Assembly: GCA_018399075.1 (NCBI GenBank)
Contig: CP073763.1
Location: 992,001-1,056,000, forward strand
Length of the DNA stretch: 64,000 nucleotides
Direction of reading: 5' to 3'
Origin: Simkaniaceae bacterium
GTDB lineage: Bacteria; Chlamydiota; Chlamydiia; Chlamydiales; Simkaniaceae
Below the pieces are notes generated by a model, which saw only the letters and a list, made by a program, of their open reading frames with translations, did not search any database and had not been told where the DNA came from. How positions within the stretch are numbered: position 1 is the first letter of the stretch; every line of letters starts with the position of its first letter. The translations under genes and the position numbers were made by a program. Positions 1 to 6,682 of this stretch are shown here, piece by piece.

Positions 1-113
1 TGAGCGGCATCTCTTCCTGTATAGATATAACCTGATAAAAGGACATGGTCCCCAACTTTAAGCGATTGAATGACTTCATTGGTTAGAGGCATCTCGATTG
101 AAATCCGTTTCAT
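1..113 (-). CDS. Class I fumarase (fumarate hydratase) beta subunit, N-terminal fragment
   Basis: Partial gene running off the left edge of the window. The start codon (ATG, 111-113) overlaps the stop codon of the alpha subunit by one base (TAATG), so the two are translationally coupled. The visible 37 residues contain the LLSGYIYTGRDAA stretch, typical of the beta chain (fumarase C-terminal-domain family) of two-subunit iron-sulfur hydro-lyases of the fumarase/tartrate dehydratase type. With the alpha subunit it should interconvert fumarate and malate. The rest of the chain cannot be seen, so fumarase versus tartrate dehydratase cannot be decided here. Confidence 0.8.
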   Translation of the reverse strand, partial: MKRISIEMPLTNEVIQSLKVGDHVLLSGYIYTGRDAA

Positions 114-955
114 TATAGGGTTGCCTCAGCTCCTCTATGAGAATGACAATCAATATTGATGGCAACTGGGAAATGAGCAATATGGGCGGGCCCCATTTCT
201 ATATGGACTCCAAGGCAGGTTGTTTTTCCACCGAACCCAGCAGGACCAATACCTAGTTTATTAATCCGTTCAATAAGGGTTGCTTCAATTTTTTGGAGAT
301 CAGGGTTTGGATTAGGCTGATCAAGGGGCCAAAGAAGGGCTTTTTGAGCTAGAAGTGCTGCTTGCGCAAACGGTCCTCCCATTCCAATCCCTAATGTCAT
401 TGGAGGGCTTGCTTCAGGCCCTGCTTGTTCTACTGTATCTACAATAAAATCAATGGCAGCTTCAAGCCCTGCTGCTGGATCAAAGATCTTAAGGGCACTC
501 TTCATATCGCAGCCGCCACCTTTTACGAGGAGAGAAATTTTAAACCCATCGCCAGGGACAAGGCTGTAGTTGATTGTTGCAGGTGTATTATCTCCGGTAT
601 TTTTTCTGTGGATTGGATTATCTATAATGGACATGCGTAAATAGCCCTCTTTATAGCCTTGCCTGACTCCCTCATTAAGGGCCTCGGTTAGTCCGCTTCC
701 TTCAATCCGAACTTCTTGACCTATCTCTATAAATAGAACAGCGTAGCCCGTATCCTGACAAAAGGGGAGTTTCTCGCACCGAGCAATTTCACTATTTTCA
801 ATGAGTTGTGATAGGACCTCTTTCCCAACAGGAGAGGGTTCTGTTTCTTTAGCTTTTTTTAATGCCTTTACAGTATCGCAACGGAGGTTGCAACAACCAT
901 CAATACAGAGTTTTTTGACGGTGTCAATGATCTTTTGAGTATGAACTATTCTCAT
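113..955 (-). CDS. Class I [4Fe-4S] fumarase alpha subunit
   Basis: 280 residues, the usual length of the alpha chain of two-subunit iron-sulfur fumarases. Motifs seen: PFCQDTG (Cys66), RKNTGDNTPA near 118-126, KGGGCDMKS (Cys149), GGKTT near 242 and INIDCHSHR (Cys270). In the family the cluster is held by three cysteines; Cys66 and Cys270 are in the expected places, but the middle ligand, normally Cys in a CPP motif, is Ser183 (ASPP), while the normally Ser-containing GGGS segment has Cys149. A class II fumarase lies at 12761-14140, so the organism carries both fumarase types. The product acts in the cytosol in the TCA cycle. Tartrate dehydratase is an alternative substrate assignment. Confidence 0.85.
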   Translation of the reverse strand: MRIVHTQKIIDTVKKLCIDGCCNLRCDTVKALKKAKETEPSPVGKEVLSQLIENSEIARCEKLPFCQDTGYAVLFIEIGQEVRIEGSGLTEALNEGVRQGYKEGYLRMSIIDNPIHRKNTGDNTPATINYSLVPGDGFKISLLVKGGGCDMKSALKIFDPAAGLEAAIDFIVDTVEQAGPEASPPMTLGIGMGGPFAQAALLAQKALLWPLDQPNPNPDLQKIEATLIERINKLGIGPAGFGGKTTCLGVHIEMGPAHIAHFPVAINIDCHSHRGAEATL

Positions 956-962
956 TTAATCT

Positions 963-991
963 GTAATACAATGAGCTTAAGTTTCATTCAA
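963..991 (-). promoter_or_regulatory. Predicted sigma70-type promoter for the fumarase alpha/beta genes
   Basis: Reading the minus strand, a TTGAAT -35 box (986-991) is followed after 17 bases by a TATTAC -10 box (963-968), placing the start site just upstream of the fumarase start codon at 955. Predicted by eye from consensus only. Confidence 0.4.
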
Positions 992-1028
992 GGGGTAGAC
1001 TGATATTGCTATGAATAGTAATCCAGCT

Positions 1029-1979
1029 TTAAAGCATTCCCTCGATAAGTTTTTCAAGCTTTACGGTATCTTTTGCGAAATTGCGAATCCCTTCTGCGAG
1101 CTTTTCAGTCGCCATTGCCTCATCGTTCAGCATCCAACGGAAGGTCTTTTCATCCACAGTAATTTTTTCGAGATCGCTCTTTGCGGCCTTATCAGCGCAG
1201 AGTTTTTTGGGGACGGGGCCTTCTGATTCGGTAAGCTCCTTGAGGAGCTTAGGGGCAATTGTAAGGAGGTCTGAGCCTGCAAGTTCAAGGACCTCATCGA
1301 TATTGCGGAATGAGGCTCCCATGATTTGGGTTTTATAGCCAAACTTCTTATAGTAATTAAAGATTTTGGTTACGGAGACAACGCCAGGATCCTCATCGGA
1401 AGGATAAGATTCCTTTCCTTCAGATTTTTTATACCAATCAAGGATTCTTCCAACGAAAGGTGAAATAAGTGTAGCTCCTGCTTCAGCACAAGCAATGGCT
1501 TGGCCGAGACTAAACATGAGGGTCATATTGCAGTGGATGCCCTCTTTTTCCAGATGAGAGGCTGCAAGAACACCCTCCCATGTCGAGGCAAGCTTGATCA
1601 GGATACGCTCTTTTTCAATTCCAGCTTCTTTATAGAGGTCAATATATTGGTGGGCTTTTTTGATGCTCCCTTCGACATCAAAGGAGAGGCGTGCATCCAC
1701 TTCTGTTGAGACGCGGCCTGGGATGTGTTTGAGGATTTCAGCACCAAAGTTAACGAAGACTTTTGTGATGATAAGCTCGAGAGGATTTTTCCCTCCCTTA
1801 GATTTTCCATAAGAAATCGCTTCTTCAATAAGGGGCTTATACTCTTCGATTTCAGAGGCTTTAAGAATGAGAGAGGGGTTGGTTGTTGCATCAGTAGGGT
1901 GATACTTTTTAATTTCATCAATTTCGCCAGTATCAGCAACGATAATCGTATGTTCTTTGAGTTGGTCAAACTTATTCAT
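1029..1979 (-). CDS. tal: Transaldolase
   Basis: 316 residues, the normal length for TalB-type transaldolase of the pentose phosphate pathway, which moves dihydroxyacetone units between sedoheptulose-7-phosphate and erythrose-4-phosphate/fructose-6-phosphate. The N-terminal [11 protein letters not shown] motif and the ILIKLAST motif with the Schiff-base lysine (about residue 129) are present. A tal gene also lies close to the V-ATPase operon in Chlamydia trachomatis (recalled as CT313), so the location is conserved. The start ATG at 1977-1979 is preceded by an AGAGG ribosome binding site. It is monocistronic by position, with its own predicted promoter. Confidence 0.95.
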   Translation of the reverse strand: MNKFDQLKEHTIIVADTGEIDEIKKYHPTDATTNPSLILKASEIEEYKPLIEEAISYGKSKGGKNPLELIITKVFVNFGAEILKHIPGRVSTEVDARLSFDVEGSIKKAHQYIDLYKEAGIEKERILIKLASTWEGVLAASHLEKEGIHCNMTLMFSLGQAIACAEAGATLISPFVGRILDWYKKSEGKESYPSDEDPGVVSVTKIFNYYKKFGYKTQIMGASFRNIDEVLELAGSDLLTIAPKLLKELTESEGPVPKKLCADKAAKSDLEKITVDEKTFRWMLNDEAMATEKLAEGIRNFAKDTVKLEKLIEGML

Positions 1980-2004
1980 GAAAAAAACCTCTTTGTTTTT
2001 TTTC

Positions 2005-2033
2005 TTTATAGCACACTATTAAAATAGTTCCAA
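2005..2033 (-). promoter_or_regulatory. Predicted tal promoter with inverted repeat in the spacer
   Basis: On the minus strand a TTGGAA -35 box (2028-2033) and TATAAA -10 box (2005-2010) are separated by 17 bases. The spacer holds a 6-bp inverted repeat (ACTATT and AATAGT arms, two-base centre) that could be an operator or simply AT-rich chance. The -35 box overlaps the 3' end of the upstream lipoprotein gene. Confidence 0.4.
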
Positions 2034-2516
2034 ACTGATCATTGATCGGGGTTCAACGATGCTAGGTTTGCGAAGGAGGGCATCATAGTGGCGCTGAAAA
2101 TTAGATGCATCGAGTTCTTCTGAAAAATGGCCGGATGATAGGGTTACTGTGGGCTTAAGTTCTAAGTTTTGGATGAGGTATTCCAGACAGGAATCAGTCA
2201 GGCGGGCCCTCTGTCCTCCTTCAAGAAGGGGAATCACAAAGGTTCTCTTAGCGCTGTGAGTGCTGATGGTAAGGGATGTTGCATGGAGATCATTTTCATA
2301 GCTAGGAAGCTCAAAGCGATGCACATTGATATAGGCATGGATTTCTTTTCCATAACGGGTAATTTCAAGTTCCATGCCATTAGTTTCATTCGAAAGAGGG
2401 TAGGTCAGTTTGGCCATGTCGTAATTGTTATCACCATTACGAATGGAAGTATGTTGCCAAGGGCTACGGTGACAACTTGTCAGGAAGAATAAAAAAAGAA
2501 GGAAGAGTATTCTCAT
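2019..2516 (-). CDS. Putative lipoprotein, last gene of a four-gene exported-protein operon
   Basis: 165 residues from the ATG at 2516. That start is chosen because it overlaps the upstream stop as ATGA and because it begins a hydrophobic signal ending in a lipobox (LTSC, Cys about residue 14); a longer upstream reading frame starts inside the previous gene. The mature part is polar with no family I recognise. The gene is the distal member of a run of four genes joined by identical 4-base overlaps, so it is probably co-translated with the three membrane or exported proteins upstream. Function unknown; an envelope location is inferred from the lipobox. Confidence 0.7.
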   Translation of the reverse strand: MRILFLLFLFFLTSCHRSPWQHTSIRNGDNNYDMAKLTYPLSNETNGMELEITRYGKEIHAYINVHRFELPSYENDLHATSLTISTHSAKRTFVIPLLEGGQRARLTDSCLEYLIQNLELKPTVTLSSGHFSEELDASNFQRHYDALLRKPSIVEPRSMISLELF

Positions 2517-2800
2517 GATCCTGTTTTCGCATCTGCAGCTTTGTGATAGTGTTTTCCTGTATCTCTTCCAGAAGCAAAAAGACCTACAGCCACAGCGGCT
2601 AAGGTTCCAACGACTGCTGCAGTTGCTTTCCACTTATTTGAAGGTTTTTCTTCTCTTTCACGGATAGGTGGATTTGGAGTGGTATAAATAGGAGAAGTGG
2701 TTACTGGTGGAGATTCTGTATCAGGATTTTCAACTGGTGGGGCATCATTAGCATAAAGGGTAAAAGCAAAGAGTGTGAGGATTGAAATCAGCTTTTTCAT
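2513..2800 (-). CDS. Small exported/membrane protein with proline-rich linker
   Basis: 95 residues: an N-terminal signal-like segment (about 1-17), a Pro/Thr/Ser/Glu-rich linker (about 19-53), then a single hydrophobic alanine/valine-rich segment (about 57-75) and a polar tail. This looks like a small envelope protein whose linker could span periplasmic space. It overlaps both neighbours by 4 bases (ATGA). No family recognised. Confidence 0.65.
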   Translation of the reverse strand: MKKLISILTLFAFTLYANDAPPVENPDTESPPVTTSPIYTTPNPPIREREEKPSNKWKATAAVVGTLAAVAVGLFASGRDTGKHYHKAADAKTGS

Positions 2801-3522
2801 GAGTCATTCTCCGTTAGCAAGGTTTCTTTTATGTACTTGATGGCGAGTAATTGCCAACAACTCCCCTGAGAGTTTAACTCATTTTCCACATAACGCACAA
2901 AAGGTTTCCATTGGTTGTTTTGAAAAAAGGGACTTTTAAAGAGTGTTTCGGTGTCATTTTTTGAAGTGGTACGGTATTTTTTCCAACATCTCATCATACA
3001 ATTAATTTCCTCTTGAAGATTGGGGTGATTGCATGAATCTGCAACTGTGGGGAAAATATTGAGAGATTTAAAGGCATTTAGGATCTTTTGATGAACAGTT
3101 AAAAAGTGATTTTTGGGGACTGCAGCCGAATGAATAATGGCATAGCCTTGATGAATCGTAATAGCTTGTAGTAGGCGAATCTCACCATAACGATTCTTCA
3201 TATCAACTTGGATAAGAGTTCCCGTGCCACTTAGAGTATGGAGTGTTCCGAGTTCCTGGAACTGGCTAAATTGATCAGCTTCAAAGTTTTTTTGAACGGC
3301 TTTGATATAAGTTTTAAGATCTGCTTTACCGATTTTTTCAACGCTTAGGGTGATTGAGGGGGAAAAAACCTTTTTTTTAGACTCGATAAATCCAATTTTT
3401 ATCCCTTGCTGATATTGACTTGGGTCAGAAATAACCCAGTCTTTTGGAGGGGTAAAGGTAACAAAAAAAGGTTCATTTGCTGACAAAAAAAGGGGAAGAA
3501 AAAGAAGGCTAAGCCATTTCAT
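2797..3522 (-). CDS. Secreted protein of unknown function
   Basis: 241 residues beginning with a clear signal peptide (about 1-15, ending near SANE). The body resembles no family I can name; it contains a PPKDW motif near the mature N-terminus and four cysteines in the C-terminal half (including a CMMRC pair) that could form disulfides in the periplasm. Start codon overlaps the upstream gene's stop as ATGA, and its own stop overlaps the next start in the same way. It is the largest member of the four-gene exported operon next to the V-ATPase locus. Confidence 0.7.
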   Translation of the reverse strand: MKWLSLLFLPLFLSANEPFFVTFTPPKDWVISDPSQYQQGIKIGFIESKKKVFSPSITLSVEKIGKADLKTYIKAVQKNFEADQFSQFQELGTLHTLSGTGTLIQVDMKNRYGEIRLLQAITIHQGYAIIHSAAVPKNHFLTVHQKILNAFKSLNIFPTVADSCNHPNLQEEINCMMRCWKKYRTTSKNDTETLFKSPFFQNNQWKPFVRYVENELNSQGSCWQLLAIKYIKETLLTENDS

Positions 3523-3803
3523 GAAGGTGTATTAGAACTTGAGCTGCTATGAGTTGCAGCACTTTGATGAATGACTCCGGCTACAATAGCAATAGCAATG
3601 GCAAGTCCAAGGCCCCATCCCACCATAGACATGCTAACAGTAGAGCTAGCTGCTGAAGAAGAACCGTAGCCAAGAGGGGCTCGTTGCTCATATCCCTCAT
3701 TCGCATCATATTCGCTTTCTGAAAAGGCTTCATCATTAGCATACATTGGAGTGTTTAACAGCATGACACAAAGGGCGATAGTGATTGAAAGAGCCTTTTT
3801 CAT
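3519..3803 (-). CDS. Small signal-peptide/single-TM protein, first gene of the exported operon
   Basis: 94 residues: signal peptide (about 1-22, ending MYA-ND), an acidic and tyrosine-containing stretch, a Ser/Ala-rich segment, and a glycine-rich transmembrane helix (about 61-79), then a Ser-rich tail. It opens the operon 3803-2019; no family recognised. The 560-base region upstream has a gene-free interval where its promoter must lie, though I could not pick a convincing box. Confidence 0.65.
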   Translation of the reverse strand: MKKALSITIALCVMLLNTPMYANDEAFSESEYDANEGYEQRAPLGYGSSSAASSTVSMSMVGWGLGLAIAIAIVAGVIHQSAATHSSSSSNTPS

Positions 3804-4124
3804 ATAATATTTACCATATTCCTTTACTAAAGATTATTGATATTGCCGAAAGTTTTCTTTATCGCCAAGAGTTTTTTATATTTTTTCCATTGCACATGAA
3901 TCTTTCGTAACTCTCTCCTACCTAACAAAGTTTCCACAATTACCCTTTGAGGCTTTTTAATCGAAAAGACATTGATCTGACAACCTTTCCGAATGAACTA
4001 TTTTATCTCGAGCCCAATAAATAGTCATAAATAACTAACAATAAGCAATTAACATATTATTATACAAATAATAAACGGTTATTTAGGATCAATCACTATT
4101 TAATAGCTTTAATTTCCAGTGCAA
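3804..4124. other. AT-rich gene-free region upstream of the exported operon
   Basis: No open frame or RNA-like structure that I can defend. The stretch is AT-rich and presumably holds the promoter of the minus-strand operon starting at 3803. A separate transcription unit on the plus strand begins at 4125. Confidence 0.5.
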
Positions 4125-4153
4125 TTGACACTGAATAAAATATTTGTTATACT
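4125..4153 (+). promoter_or_regulatory. Near-consensus sigma70 promoter of a candidate small RNA
   Basis: A perfect TTGACA -35 box (4125-4130), a 17-base spacer and a TATACT -10 box (4148-4153). This is one of the best promoter matches I found in the window, and no protein gene starts within 200 bases downstream. Expected start site is near 4160. Confidence 0.6.
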
Positions 4154-4159
4154 GTTTTA

Positions 4160-4281
4160 AGTGGGAAGTGGGGTCCTCTCCTATGAGGAAGCGTATTATT
4201 CTTTTAACGCTTATGGAAAGAGTCCAATGCTTAGTTCTTAATTGCTTCCTGTTTTATTCACCTTAAGGTGATGACTTTTTT
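4160..4281 (+). ncRNA. Candidate small RNA of about 120 nt
   Basis: The interval runs from the expected start site of the strong promoter at 4125-4153 to a hairpin plus six-T run at 4258-4281. No credible reading frame lies in it. By eye it can form a TCCTC/GAGGA hairpin (about 4173-4189), an AAGCGT/ACGCTT hairpin (about 4189-4212) and a closing GGAAG/CTTCC pairing between its 5' and 3' parts. It does not match SRP RNA, tmRNA or RNase P RNA motifs that I know, and resemblance to 6S RNA is not convincing. The downstream hydrolase has a separate promoter, which argues that this is not simply its leader. Confidence 0.45.
4258..4281 (+). terminator. Predicted rho-independent terminator of the candidate small RNA
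   Basis: A 5-bp stem (TCACC/GGTGA, TTAA loop, 4258-4271) followed after four bases by six T residues (4276-4281). The stem is short, so termination strength is uncertain. Confidence 0.4.
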
Positions 4282-4307
4282 AAATTTTCTTTTGTTTTTA
4301 CGAGCTT

Positions 4308-4336
4308 TTTACATTTTTTTTTCGATCTGATAAACT
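4308..4336 (+). promoter_or_regulatory. Predicted promoter of the alpha/beta hydrolase gene
   Basis: TTTACA -35 box (4308-4313), 17-base spacer, TAAACT -10 box (4331-4336). The start site would lie near 4343, giving a short leader containing the GGAG ribosome binding site at 4355-4358. Confidence 0.45.
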
Positions 4337-4366
4337 GATTGGACCATAAAATTTGGAGATCTATTT

Positions 4367-5182
4367 ATGACGGAATGTGTGCGAGAAGCAACAGGGTTTA
4401 TAGGTTACCCCACATATGAAAGTGAGGGGCTTGATCTATATTATCTATATAAACATTTCGTTGCATCTGCGGTGCAGTATCTGCGGAAAATGGAGTGGCA
4501 GTGGGCTGCCAGTGTCTTAGGGGCTCTTCTTTGGGAGCCTAAGGTTTCTATTCAAGCCGGAACGACTATCAACAAAGGAAGGGTAGATAAATTCCAAGTT
4601 TATGGAATGAATCCAGAAGTGATAGAAGATAAGGAAAAAACACCGACATTAGCCTTTCATGGAAAAAATGGTAGTCAGGGGATGTTTTTACCTTTGGGAA
4701 AGTATTTTCAAGAGCATGATATGGGGCCGCTTTTTACTTTGAATCTTTCTGAAGGCGAACTCACTGAGAGAGATCTAAGTGCAATCAATGCTAAGATAGA
4801 TGAAATCCAAAAGCTTTATGGAAGAAAAGTAAAAATCAACTTTATCGGTTATTCTCTCGGGGCAGAGCTTGCTCTTTATGCCGCGCTTCAAAAGGATTCA
4901 TGGAGAATTGAAGAGGGTGGAAGGTGCTTTTTAAACCCTGTAACAAGGTGGAGAGAGGAAGTGGGCAAAATTATCCGTATTGGGTCTATGACTCTCCAAA
5001 CTGAATGGAAGATGCTTTCTGATGAAATGAAAGAGAGTATTTATGAAATTCGAGGAATGGATGATATTCATATGCCAGAGCCTTCTTATGCTATAAATCA
5101 ATATCAAGTAGATGGAGTTGGACATGTTGGTTTGGTTTCATCTTCTCTAGTCTTTGATCAGCTGAAAATAATTTTGTGTTAA
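4367..5182 (+). CDS. Alpha/beta hydrolase of unknown substrate
   Basis: 271 residues. A nucleophile elbow GYSLG (serine about residue 164) follows a short hydrophobic strand (INFIG), and a histidine in GHVGLV near residue 249 is suitably placed to complete a catalytic triad; an upstream AFHGKNG segment resembles the oxyanion-hole loop. There is no signal peptide, so the enzyme is cytosolic or exported by another route such as type III secretion. Start chosen from the GGAG site 8 bases upstream. It stands alone between the candidate small RNA and the V-ATPase operon. Possible activities are lipase, esterase or thioesterase; the substrate cannot be told. Confidence 0.75.
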   Translation: MTECVREATGFIGYPTYESEGLDLYYLYKHFVASAVQYLRKMEWQWAASVLGALLWEPKVSIQAGTTINKGRVDKFQVYGMNPEVIEDKEKTPTLAFHGKNGSQGMFLPLGKYFQEHDMGPLFTLNLSEGELTERDLSAINAKIDEIQKLYGRKVKINFIGYSLGAELALYAALQKDSWRIEEGGRCFLNPVTRWREEVGKIIRIGSMTLQTEWKMLSDEMKESIYEIRGMDDIHMPEPSYAINQYQVDGVGHVGLVSSSLVFDQLKIILC

Positions 5183-5216
5183 TTCATCGAGCACTATCTA
5201 GTTAGTCCGCTTAAGG

Positions 5217-5245
5217 TTGAAACTTATTCTTTCTTTCTCTATAGT
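5217..5245 (+). promoter_or_regulatory. Predicted promoter of the V-ATPase operon
   Basis: TTGAAA -35 box (5217-5222), 17-base spacer, TATAGT -10 box (5240-5245), followed by a GAGG ribosome binding site and the atpE start at 5274. Good consensus match and correct position. Confidence 0.55.
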
Positions 5246-5273
5246 ATTTCTAACCCCACTTGCGAGGTAGTAG

Positions 5274-5906
5274 ATGAAATCTGTAGATACTGGAAAAGAA
5301 AAAGTCAAAAAGATCTGTGAGGTCCTTCGTAAAGAGACCCTTGACCCTGCTAAAAAAGAGGGGGATCAAATCATTGCGAAAGCGCGCGCTGATGCTGAAA
5401 AAATCATTGAAGATGCAAAAAGTGAGGCTTCACGAATTCATGATGAAGCCAAGAGGAAAATTGAAGAAGAGAGAAATGTCTTTCAAGCTTCAATGAATCT
5501 TGCAGCTAAAAAGAGTGTCGATACCCTTAAGCAAGAAATTGAAAAAAAACTTTTCAATCCAGAGCTCAGTGAACTAGTTACTGAAAAGATGAAAGATCCT
5601 AAGGTTGTGGCTGAATTGATTGGAGCCATTATTTCAGGACTCGAAAAAGAGGGGATTGAGGGGAACTTAAAAGCAATTATATCAAGTGCCGTTGGTGTTG
5701 ATGCCGTTAATAAAGAGCTTACAAAAGGGATTATTGAAAAGTTAAAGTCCAAAAGTGTGGAAATTGGTGAGATTGAGGGAGGCGCTCAGGTAAAGATTGT
5801 TGACCAAAACCTAACGATTGACATGTCTGACGAAGCACTCAAATCCCTCCTTGCAAGTTTTGTAAGAGATGATTTCCGATCGGTGATTTTTGCAGCGACA
5901 GTATGA
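5274..5906 (+). CDS. atpE: V-type ATP synthase subunit E
   Basis: 210 residues. The N-terminal half (about 15-85) is a charged, alanine/glutamate/lysine-rich coiled coil and the C-terminal half is globular, the layout of the peripheral-stalk subunit E that links the catalytic head to subunit I. It opens a seven-gene operon in the order I recall for Chlamydia trachomatis (CT310-CT304). The start ATG has a GAGG site just upstream, and the stop overlaps the next gene by 4 bases. Subunit G/H is not evident, as is usual for this chlamydial enzyme. Confidence 0.93.
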   Translation: MKSVDTGKEKVKKICEVLRKETLDPAKKEGDQIIAKARADAEKIIEDAKSEASRIHDEAKRKIEEERNVFQASMNLAAKKSVDTLKQEIEKKLFNPELSELVTEKMKDPKVVAELIGAIISGLEKEGIEGNLKAIISSAVGVDAVNKELTKGIIEKLKSKSVEIGEIEGGAQVKIVDQNLTIDMSDEALKSLLASFVRDDFRSVIFAATV

Positions 5907-6682
5907 GTAGATATTTTTTTTTAGGGAGTATCTTGCCCTCCTTAAGGGTAGGAAGTGAGCCCAGGATATTATTTGAGGACTTGATGATTCTTTATAAGGA
6001 TAATCTTGGCCGTGAGGACCTTGAAAGGGTCCAAGCAATCCGAACCTATATCGATCTCAAGAATATCCAAAAATTATTAAAAAAAGATGAAATTGATCAT
6101 CGCGGCAATCTAAATGAAAAAGAGCTTGATGAAGCCATTGTAAATCAAGAAGGGCTTCCGAGTTATTTATTTGATTTTTTTGAGGAGCATCAAGAAGTTT
6201 CAGAGCAGCTCCGTCATTACTCGAAAGTTCTCATTTCCTATTTTAGGGAAATGGAAAAAAAACATAAGGGATTCCTAAAAGAGTACTTCCGTTTTGAAAG
6301 AGAGTGGAGAGTTCTTCTTGCAGGATATCGCGCTAAAAAGCTTGGTGTGGATCCAACGGTAGAACTACAGCATGAGGATTTTCATGATCCCTTGGTGGCT
6401 GAAGTTTTGGCTCAAAAGGATGCCCCTTATTTTGAGTTTCCGTTTGAGTATGTTGAGTTAGGAGAAAAGTTAAAAGATGCGGGTCAAAACCCCGAAAAGC
6501 AGTATCAGGTGATGGCGGACTTCCGCTTTCATTATATTGAAGAAGCGGTGCAGGATCATCCTTTCTCAGTTGATTACTTGCTTGGGTATTTGGTCCAACT
6601 AATGATTGTAGAAGATGCATTTGCTCTCGATGAAAAAAGAGGAAATGCCAATTTAAATGAAATGGTGAAAGGTAACTTATGA
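5903..6682 (+). CDS. V-ATPase-operon protein, DUF2764-like
   Basis: 259 residues, largely helical and charged. It matches in position and overall character the conserved chlamydial gene between atpE and atpA (recalled as CT309, DUF2764 family). The N-terminus MSRYFFLGSILPSL is typical of that family. In V-ATPases of this type the missing subunit is C (yhe rotor-head adaptor encoded between E and A in other operons), so a subunit C-like role is a reasonable inference, not a demonstrated one. Overlaps atpE and atpA by 4 bases each. Confidence 0.8.
   Translation: MSRYFFLGSILPSLRVGSEPRILFEDLMILYKDNLGREDLERVQAIRTYIDLKNIQKLLKKDEIDHRGNLNEKELDEAIVNQEGLPSYLFDFFEEHQEVSEQLRHYSKVLISYFREMEKKHKGFLKEYFRFEREWRVLLAGYRAKKLGVDPTVELQHEDFHDPLVAEVLAQKDAPYFEFPFEYVELGEKLKDAGQNPEKQYQVMADFRFHYIEEAVQDHPFSVDYLLGYLVQLMIVEDAFALDEKRGNANLNEMVKGNL

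Noticed and set aside
425-640. Antisense reading frames in the fumarase, tal, valS, pknD and men genes
   Set aside because: They are out-of-frame shadows of well-supported genes, without homology or ribosome binding sites.
4160-4281. Signal recognition particle RNA, tmRNA or RNase P RNA
   Set aside because: The GGAAG element occurs but the conserved SRP tetraloop and asymmetric-loop motif, tmRNA tRNA-like ends and RNase P core are not visible.
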